Position numbers and translations under genes: made by a program
Source of the DNA: Bryobacteraceae bacterium
GTDB lineage: Bacteria; Acidobacteriota; Terriglobia; Bryobacterales; Bryobacteraceae
Length of the DNA: 11,932 nt
Direction: 5' to 3'
Assembly: GCA_014379815.1 (NCBI GenBank)
Contig: JACMLA010000759.1
Coordinates: 1-11,932, forward strand
The notes under the pieces: model-generated
Databases searched by the model: none
Told to the model about the DNA's origin: nothing
What the model saw: only the letters and a program-made list of their open reading frames with translations
In this document: positions 7,466 through 11,932 of the stretch, one piece after another
How positions within the stretch are numbered: position 1 is the stretch's first letter
Layout: every line of letters starts with the position of its first letter

Positions 7466-9127
7466 CTATCGTTTTTGGGGAGAGCCATCAGGCTCAGCAA
7501 CGTCGATGTAGCGGTTTGGCGAAATACCTTCCAGGCGTAACGCCTGACCAGAAGGCCATGTGATTTCCAGACGTTCAACGACAAGGGCTTTGCCAATGCC
7601 AAGGATCTCGCGCCCGTCATGAGACGACAGGTAGCTCCCCCCTGCTGGCCGCAATCTCTGATGCGTCTTCCCACCAGCGGTCCAGCGAATCACCACACCT
7701 TCAGACGAGGCGTTGCTCAGTTTCCCCCGTAAACGCAAACCTAGCCAATTTGCGCGGTTGCCGCCTTCGTTTCGGAGCAGCAAAGGCATCGCTCCATTCA
7801 CGCACACGACAACGTCGAGGTCCCCGTCATTATCGAGATCTCCGACGGCCAGTCCGCGAGCGTTCCAGCGCCGCAAGAAGACCGCTCCGCTGCGCGCGCT
7901 CACATTGCGAAACTCACCTGCCTGATTCTCAAAAAGCAGCAGGGGCTCGGCATAAGTAACCCCGGGCATCCGCTTCTCAATCATGTCGTCAGGATGACCG
8001 TTCGCCAGCATAAGATCCGGGTCGCCGTCGTTGTCGAAATCAAAAAATTTGAGACCCCATCCACTCAGCAGGCGGGTATCGCGCCTGACCTCCCCATGCT
8101 CTTCGTGGAAGGTAAGGTCGCGCAAGTTCCGATACTGCGCGAAGTATTGCTGGTCGATGTTCGCCACGAAAAGGTCTTGCCATCCATCACCGTCAACATC
8201 ACTGGCGTCCACACCCATGCCTGACCGTGGATCGCCCCCTTCGCTGTAGGCGACCCCTGCATCCAGTCCAATCTCCTCAAATTTGCGCCCCTCCCGGTTC
8301 ACAAACAGCGCGTTGGGAGCCAGATCACTGGCCACAAATAAATCCGGCCATCCATCGTTGTTAACGTCCGTGGCGACCGCGCCAAATGCCTTGCCCGCAT
8401 AAACTGAGATTCCGCTATTTGCGCTTACATCGGCAAACGTTCCGTTTCCCAGGTTGCGGTAGAGCCGGCTTCTTGATGGTGGAAACAGCTGAGGCACACA
8501 GTAGGAACTCGTCTTGAGATTCTCGTCCCAGCAGAGCTTTACCAGCTCCTTGCGGTATTGAACATACGTCGCGATAAACAGGTCAAGCTGTCCATCGCGA
8601 TCGTAGTCGAGCCACACGGCGGACGTGTGCCAGCCCTTGCCCGAAATTCCTGCTTCCGCGGTCACATCCCTGAAAGTGCCGTTACCGTTATTGCGGTACA
8701 GGATGTCCTCGCCATAAGTCGTGACGAGAAGATCGGTGTGCCCGTCGCGGTCGTAGTCAGCGGCGGCTGCTCCCATTCCAAACCCGCCACCAGCGACGCC
8801 GGCCTGCAGTGTGACATCGGTGAACGTACCGTCCTTGTTGTTTCGGTAAAGCGCGTTTCTCAGAGGCGTTTTCGGGGTAAAGAAGTCGGACGGACCGCTG
8901 TTAACGAAGTAAAGGTCCAGCCAGCCATCGCCGTTATAGTCGAAGAGCGCAGTGCCCGGCCCAACCGTCTCTGGCAGGTGTCGTTCCGCTGACCTGCCAT
9001 TCTCGTGCTTCCACTTAACTCCGCTAACAGCGGAAGGCACTTCAACAAACTGCACCGATAGAGGCTCGGCATGCAGACAGAGCACCACGCCTGACAAGAA
9101 TGATAGTTTTGTCACACAGCGGAGCAT
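7466..9127 (-). CDS. Exported FG-GAP/VCBS repeat protein with ASPIC/UnbV domain (CRTAC1-like)
   Basis: A 553-residue exported protein. After a signal peptide (1-20, [13 protein letters not shown]) come seven calcium-binding-type loops at about residues 63, 124, 174, 254, 310, 363 and 430 (for example [36 protein letters not shown]), several followed by [18 protein letters not shown] strands. This predicts an integrin-alpha-like beta-propeller. Residues about 455-545 form an ASPIC/UnbV domain ([30 protein letters not shown]). C199 and C210, before VPQLFPP, sit in an insert often seen in this family and may pair. Such proteins are abundant in Acidobacteriota and Planctomycetota without assigned biochemistry; binding of a glycan or protein at the cell surface is a guess. 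The start is uncertain: in-frame ATGs at 9169 and 9208 would lengthen the N-terminus, and 9127 gives the best signal peptide. It is first in the operon with the receptor and TPR genes. Confidence 0.9.
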   Translation of the reverse strand: MLRCVTKLSFLSGVVLCLHAEPLSVQFVEVPSAVSGVKWKHENGRSAERHLPETVGPGTALFDYNGDGWLDLYFVNSGPSDFFTPKTPLRNALYRNNKDGTFTDVTLQAGVAGGGFGMGAAAADYDRDGHTDLLVTTYGEDILYRNNGNGTFRDVTAEAGISGKGWHTSAVWLDYDRDGQLDLFIATYVQYRKELVKLCWDENLKTSSYCVPQLFPPSRSRLYRNLGNGTFADVSANSGISVYAGKAFGAVATDVNNDGWPDLFVASDLAPNALFVNREGRKFEEIGLDAGVAYSEGGDPRSGMGVDASDVDGDGWQDLFVANIDQQYFAQYRNLRDLTFHEEHGEVRRDTRLLSGWGLKFFDFDNDGDPDLMLANGHPDDMIEKRMPGVTYAEPLLLFENQAGEFRNVSARSGAVFLRRWNARGLAVGDLDNDGDLDVVVCVNGAMPLLLRNEGGNRANWLGLRLRGKLSNASSEGVVIRWTAGGKTHQRLRPAGGSYLSSHDGREILGIGKALVVERLEITWPSGQALRLEGISPNRYIDVAEPDGSPQKR

Positions 9128-9183
9128 GATCCTGATATCGGGCTTAAGTCGCGGCACGCTACGCTGCATCCTGGTCTTTTCCA
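9128..9183. promoter_or_regulatory. Divergent promoter region between ASPIC operon and glycosidase
   Basis: These 56 bases separate two divergent starts and must hold, or overlap, the promoters for both unless those lie inside the genes. No convincing -35/-10 pair or Shine-Dalgarno was found for either side. A near-palindrome CCTGATATCGGG (9131-9142, one mismatched pair) lies just before the minus-strand start and could be an operator. The assignment rests on geometry, not on a recognised site. Confidence 0.35.
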
Positions 9184-10605
9184 ATGCGTATCTTATTACT
9201 TCCGGCACTCACTGCACTCCTTCTCACATCGCTCGAGACCGCCCCGGCAGCGCCTGTCGACCAGCGCCCTCTTCAAGTCTCCCCGAACAAACGCTTCCTC
9301 GTATTCGCTGACGGAAAACCGTTCTTCTATCTCGGCGATACCGCTTGGGAACTCTTTCATCGGCTCAATCGGGAAGATGCGACAGCCTACCTTGAGGACC
9401 GCGCGAAGAAGGGTTTCACGGTCATTCAGGCAGTGGCACTGGCTGAGCTAGACGGCCTCAACGATCCGAATGCGTACGGGCACCGGCCATTAGTTGACAA
9501 CGATCCGAAGCGGCCCGACATCAAAGAAGGACCTGACAACGATTACTGGGATCACGTAGACTTCGTCGTCAAGAAAGCCAATTCACTTGGGCTGTATATA
9601 GGATTTCTGCCCACATGGGGCGATAAGTGGAACACAAGGCAAGGCCGGTCACCTGTGGTCCTAACGGCGGAGAACGTCGGGACATATGGCGAGTGGCTGG
9701 GGCGGCGCTACCGCAGTGCTGGCCTGATCTGGATTCTTGGTGGCGACCGGCAAGTGGAGACCGATGGACACCGCCAGATTCTCCGCGAGATGGCCGCAGG
9801 TCTCCGAAAGGGCGATGGCGGTACTCACTTGATGACCTACCATCCGCCGGGCGGAGTTGGGTCAGCCGAGGCCTTCCACGCAGAAGACTGGCTCAGCTTC
9901 AACATGCGCCAGAACGGACATACCGCCGAGTTTACGGGCCGGTACGACAAGACGGCTTTCGACTACGCCCGCACTCCGGTAAAACCAATTCTGGACGGCG
10001 AGCCCATCTACGAGGATCATCCCGTTTCGTTCAAGCCTGACGAACTGGGCCACTCGGTAGCCGCCGATGTGCGCAGGCCGCTCTACTGGAATCTGTTCTC
10101 GGGTGCATTCGGACACACCTACGGTCATCACTCTGTCTGGCAAATGTGGTCGCCCGGTAAGAAGCCAGTGAACCGGCCCCTGATGCCCTGGAAAGAAGCC
10201 CTCCAGCAGCCGGGAGCGGGGCAGATGCAATACGCTCGACGTCTGTTGGAGTCGCGCCCATTTTTGACACGAGTGCCGGATGACTCTCTTATCATTCCAG
10301 ACAGTGTTCCCAGCTCGATTCCCGGAACCGGTCGCTACCACTTCAGCGCTACACGGGATGAGGGCGGCAGCTTTGCCATGATCTATGCACCCGTCGGAAG
10401 GAAGTTTACTGTCCGCACGGCAAAGCTCAGCGGAACGTCCATCGAAGCCTGGTGGTTCAATCCCCGAAACGGTCAAGCAACCCGCATCGACACCTTCCAG
10501 AAAACTGAACAGTGGGAGTTCGAGCCGCCAGACCGGGGTGAAATGACCGACTGGATCCTTGTGCTCGACGACGCCTCAAAGAAGTTTGGTGTACCCGGCA
10601 AGTAA
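9184..10605 (+). CDS. Secreted apiosidase-like glycoside hydrolase (DUF4038, GH140-like)
   Basis: A 473-residue secreted enzyme. Signal peptide about 1-22 ([20 protein letters not shown]). The catalytic TIM-barrel-like region (about 30-350) carries marks of the DUF4038/apiosidase-like family: [63 protein letters not shown] and [14 protein letters not shown]. By family pattern the likely catalytic carboxylates are D188 (in LGGDR) and E273 (in LDGEPIYE). The C-terminal part (about 360-473, [13 protein letters not shown] through [14 protein letters not shown]) resembles the beta-sandwich labelled 'putative collagen-binding domain of a collagenase', which normally accompanies DUF4038. Characterised GH140 members remove D-apiose from rhamnogalacturonan-II, but the wider family is larger than that activity, so the substrate is not certain. 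It is divergent from the ASPIC-receptor operon and followed by an AraC regulator. No Shine-Dalgarno is visible, but the start gives a clean signal peptide. Confidence 0.88.
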   Translation: MRILLLPALTALLLTSLETAPAAPVDQRPLQVSPNKRFLVFADGKPFFYLGDTAWELFHRLNREDATAYLEDRAKKGFTVIQAVALAELDGLNDPNAYGHRPLVDNDPKRPDIKEGPDNDYWDHVDFVVKKANSLGLYIGFLPTWGDKWNTRQGRSPVVLTAENVGTYGEWLGRRYRSAGLIWILGGDRQVETDGHRQILREMAAGLRKGDGGTHLMTYHPPGGVGSAEAFHAEDWLSFNMRQNGHTAEFTGRYDKTAFDYARTPVKPILDGEPIYEDHPVSFKPDELGHSVAADVRRPLYWNLFSGAFGHTYGHHSVWQMWSPGKKPVNRPLMPWKEALQQPGAGQMQYARRLLESRPFLTRVPDDSLIIPDSVPSSIPGTGRYHFSATRDEGGSFAMIYAPVGRKFTVRTAKLSGTSIEAWWFNPRNGQATRIDTFQKTEQWEFEPPDRGEMTDWILVLDDASKKFGVPGK

Positions 10606-10616
10606 CCAAGGGGTTC

Positions 10617-10645
10617 TTGACATACAGGTATGATGAGAATACCAT
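10617..10645 (+). promoter_or_regulatory. Probable sigma-70-type promoter for the AraC gene
   Basis: A perfect TTGACA (10617-10622) is followed by a 17-base spacer and TACCAT (10640-10645, 4 of 6 to TATAAT). A TATGAT at 10629-10634 is an alternative -10 but lacks a matching -35. The promoter starts 11 bases after the glycosidase stop and would give an untranslated leader of about 45-50 bases before the ATG at 10701. It suggests the regulator can be expressed independently of the glycosidase. Confidence 0.5.
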
Positions 10646-10700
10646 TGGCCCCAGACGGCTGGCGGGAGGCCCTTATCTCCCGAAGTTGTCATTGATTGCG

Positions 10701-11636
10701 ATGCGACAAACCTCAGGGATCCAGTGGGAGAATGCTGCTCAGGTAATCGAGCCGCGAGTTACGGCCTCAGGCATCCACGTCTACCCGTTTGACCCGGCGT
10801 TTCCCATGCAGGTGCGGTTCCTCACGTTGCGGTCGCCGTCGTCGGTCGCACCCCGGCGTCACGATTATTTTGAAGTCCTGTACATGGAATCCGGGTCGGT
10901 CGTCTACCGGGTCCCGGACCGCGATGTCCAGGTGAATCAGGGCGACTTGTTCGTCATCGGAAGCCACATCTATCACGGCATCAGAGAATACATCACGCCA
11001 ACAGTTCGCGCCGTAGTTCTCTACTTCCACCCGAGTCTCATCCTCGGAGAGAACACCACGATTGAAGGTGCCGAATATCTGGTCCCTTTCGAAATTCAGG
11101 GGGCTGGCTTCCCGCATGGGATTTCCGCGTCGACCGGCATTCCGGTTCAGGTCCTCGACCTTATTCGGCGGATTCATCAGGAAACAGCCAGCAGTACGCC
11201 TCGGGCGCAACTGGCCATGAAGACGTATCTCAAGATGATCCTCGTGCTGCTGATGAACTACTACGCCAGCAATGTAACCACCACTGGAGCCGTTGGTCGC
11301 AAGAATCGAAACCTCGAACGCCTGCAGCCTTTATTCGACTACGTCGACCACCACTATGTGGAGAACATCTCAGTAGAGCAGGCAGCAGGGCTGCTGCGTA
11401 TGAGCAAGTCTCACTTCATGCGATTCTTCCGCGCCGTCACCGGACAGGCGTTTGTTTCGCACTTGAATCGCTTTCGCATAGGCCGCGCACAGCACCTGAT
11501 GGCCACCACCGACTTCACCATCGCCGCGATCACTCAGGAAGTCGGCTTCTGCGATCAGAGCTACTTCGGCGTAGTGTTTCGACGCTTCGTAGGCATGACC
11601 CCGCGGGAGTATCGTGATCGTCTGCGCGCGGCTTAG
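10701..11636 (+). CDS. AraC-family transcriptional regulator with cupin sensor domain
   Basis: DNA-binding regulator of 311 residues. The N-terminal half is an AraC-type cupin ligand domain (about 25-130), with the typical segment HDYFEVLYMESGSVVY (from His54) followed by VNQGDLFVIGSHIYHGI. The C-terminal double helix-turn-helix (about 208-310) has ISVEQAAGLLRMSKSHFMRF and VGFCDQSYFGVVFRRFVGMT followed by PREYRDR, a textbook AraC/XylS signature. An in-frame TTG at 10617 would add 28 residues, but that TTG is the start of a TTGACA promoter element, so the ATG at 10701 is preferred although no Shine-Dalgarno precedes it. Regulators of this type next to glycosidases usually sense a sugar or breakdown product. 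Likely targets are the adjacent glycosidase, the sulfatase and the divergent receptor operon, by position only. The last codons lie inside a short tandem duplication. Confidence 0.92.
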   Translation: MRQTSGIQWENAAQVIEPRVTASGIHVYPFDPAFPMQVRFLTLRSPSSVAPRRHDYFEVLYMESGSVVYRVPDRDVQVNQGDLFVIGSHIYHGIREYITPTVRAVVLYFHPSLILGENTTIEGAEYLVPFEIQGAGFPHGISASTGIPVQVLDLIRRIHQETASSTPRAQLAMKTYLKMILVLLMNYYASNVTTTGAVGRKNRNLERLQPLFDYVDHHYVENISVEQAAGLLRMSKSHFMRFFRAVTGQAFVSHLNRFRIGRAQHLMATTDFTIAAITQEVGFCDQSYFGVVFRRFVGMTPREYRDRLRAA

Positions 11637-11667
11637 GCGCTTGTCCCGCGCGGCTTAGCGCTTGTCC
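11625..11667. repeat. Short tandem duplication across the AraC stop codon
   Basis: Two adjacent copies, 11625-11646 (22 bases) and 11647-11667 (21 bases), are identical except for one missing G in the second. Each contains CGCGCGGCTTAG then CGCTTGTCC. The TAG in the first copy is the AraC stop. Because copy ends are self-complementary, CGCGCGG (11625-11631) can pair with CCGCGCG (11646-11652) around a 14-base loop, giving a GC-rich hairpin between the convergent AraC and sulfatase genes. No T-tract follows, so it is not a standard intrinsic terminator. Confidence 0.7.
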
Positions 11668-11679
11668 AGGGTCCCGCCT

Positions 11680-11932
11680 CTAAGTCCGATTCATCCGCAG
11701 CTTACTCGTCGCAGGCGCGCTCTCCCGCTCTCGAGCGAATCGCTCATCGAGTCCTTTCCACGTTGCAGCCATCGTTTTCACACGTTCGGGTTGCTTCGCC
11801 GCCTGGTTGTTCTGCTCACAGCGGTCCCGGCCCATGTCGTACAGTTCCCACGGGCCTTTCTCACCGATACTAACCAGCTTCCAGTCGCCTGAGCGCAGCG
11901 CGCGATTGCTGTTGTGATTGAAATAGATTGCC
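11680..11932 (-). CDS. Sulfatase, C-terminal fragment (start outside window)
   Basis: The minus-strand frame is open from the window edge to a TAG at 11680-11682 and encodes 83 residues. They carry the hallmark C-terminal signature of arylsulfatase-family (S1) enzymes: NRALRSGDWKLVSIGEKGPW, then ELYDMGRDRCEQNN, then PERVKTMAATWKGLDERFA. The catalytic Cys/Ser that becomes formylglycine (CxPxR/SxPxR) lies upstream, outside the window, so sulfate-ester hydrolysis is inferred from the family. The gene converges on the AraC regulator, with 43 bases between stops. Its presence beside a secreted glycosidase and a TonB-dependent receptor suggests the target glycan may be sulfated. A plus-strand open frame covering the same bases is a shadow. 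Confidence 0.88.
   Translation of the reverse strand, partial: AIYFNHNSNRALRSGDWKLVSIGEKGPWELYDMGRDRCEQNNQAAKQPERVKTMAATWKGLDERFARERESAPATSKLRMNRT

Noticed and set aside
7451..7475. AT-rich inverted pair around the end of the ASPIC gene (CAAAAAC and GTTTTTTG on the minus strand), considered as a terminator
   Set aside because: The stem is almost all A-T with a long loop, and the downstream receptor gene seems to belong to the same operon.
9068..9127. Possible lipoprotein signal in the ASPIC protein because of a Cys in GVVLCLHA
   Set aside because: The residue before Cys is Leu, not Gly/Ala/Ser, so it does not fit a lipobox; an ordinary signal peptide is more likely.
11662..11892. 76-residue plus-strand open frame at the right edge
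   Set aside because: The opposite strand encodes a clear sulfatase C-terminus over the same bases.

Overview
The window most resembles a chromosomal segment of a soil-type Acidobacteriota, probably close to Bryobacterales/Solibacter. This is inferred from gene content, not from any search. The clues are a very long Oar-like TonB-dependent receptor with an N-terminal carboxypeptidase-regulatory domain, an FG-GAP/VCBS protein with a C-terminal ASPIC/UnbV domain, an exported TPR protein, an apiosidase-like glycosidase and a sulfatase. All genes are densely packed and fairly GC-rich.

Layout. (1) 1-2998, plus strand: a 5'-truncated NarL-type membrane sensor histidine kinase overlaps its LuxR-type response regulator by 4 bases (ATGA). 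A secreted glycine-zipper protein of unknown function and rsmG, a 16S rRNA methyltransferase, follow. (2) 3003-9127, minus strand, convergent with rsmG: a likely operon transcribed from about 9127 downward. Its order is ASPIC/FG-GAP protein, then Oar-like outer-membrane receptor, then TPR protein; the last two share one base (TGATG). (3) 9184-11636, plus strand, divergent from that operon: a secreted GH140/apiosidase-like glycosidase followed by an AraC-family regulator with its own probable promoter. (4) 11680-11932, minus strand: the C-terminal 83 residues of a sulfatase whose start lies beyond the window.

How the genes may work together. The right half looks like a glycan-acquisition neighbourhood. 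It has a secreted glycosidase, a sulfatase, an outer-membrane transporter, an exported beta-propeller-like candidate binder, a TPR helper and an AraC regulator with a cupin sensor domain. No SusD homologue is visible, so the ASPIC-Oar-TPR unit may be a distinct acidobacterial arrangement. This is a hypothesis from gene adjacency. The left half (two-component system, glycine-zipper protein, rsmG) is ordinary accessory and housekeeping content. No mobile element, CRISPR array, tRNA or rRNA was seen, and no gap between genes exceeds about 100 bases.
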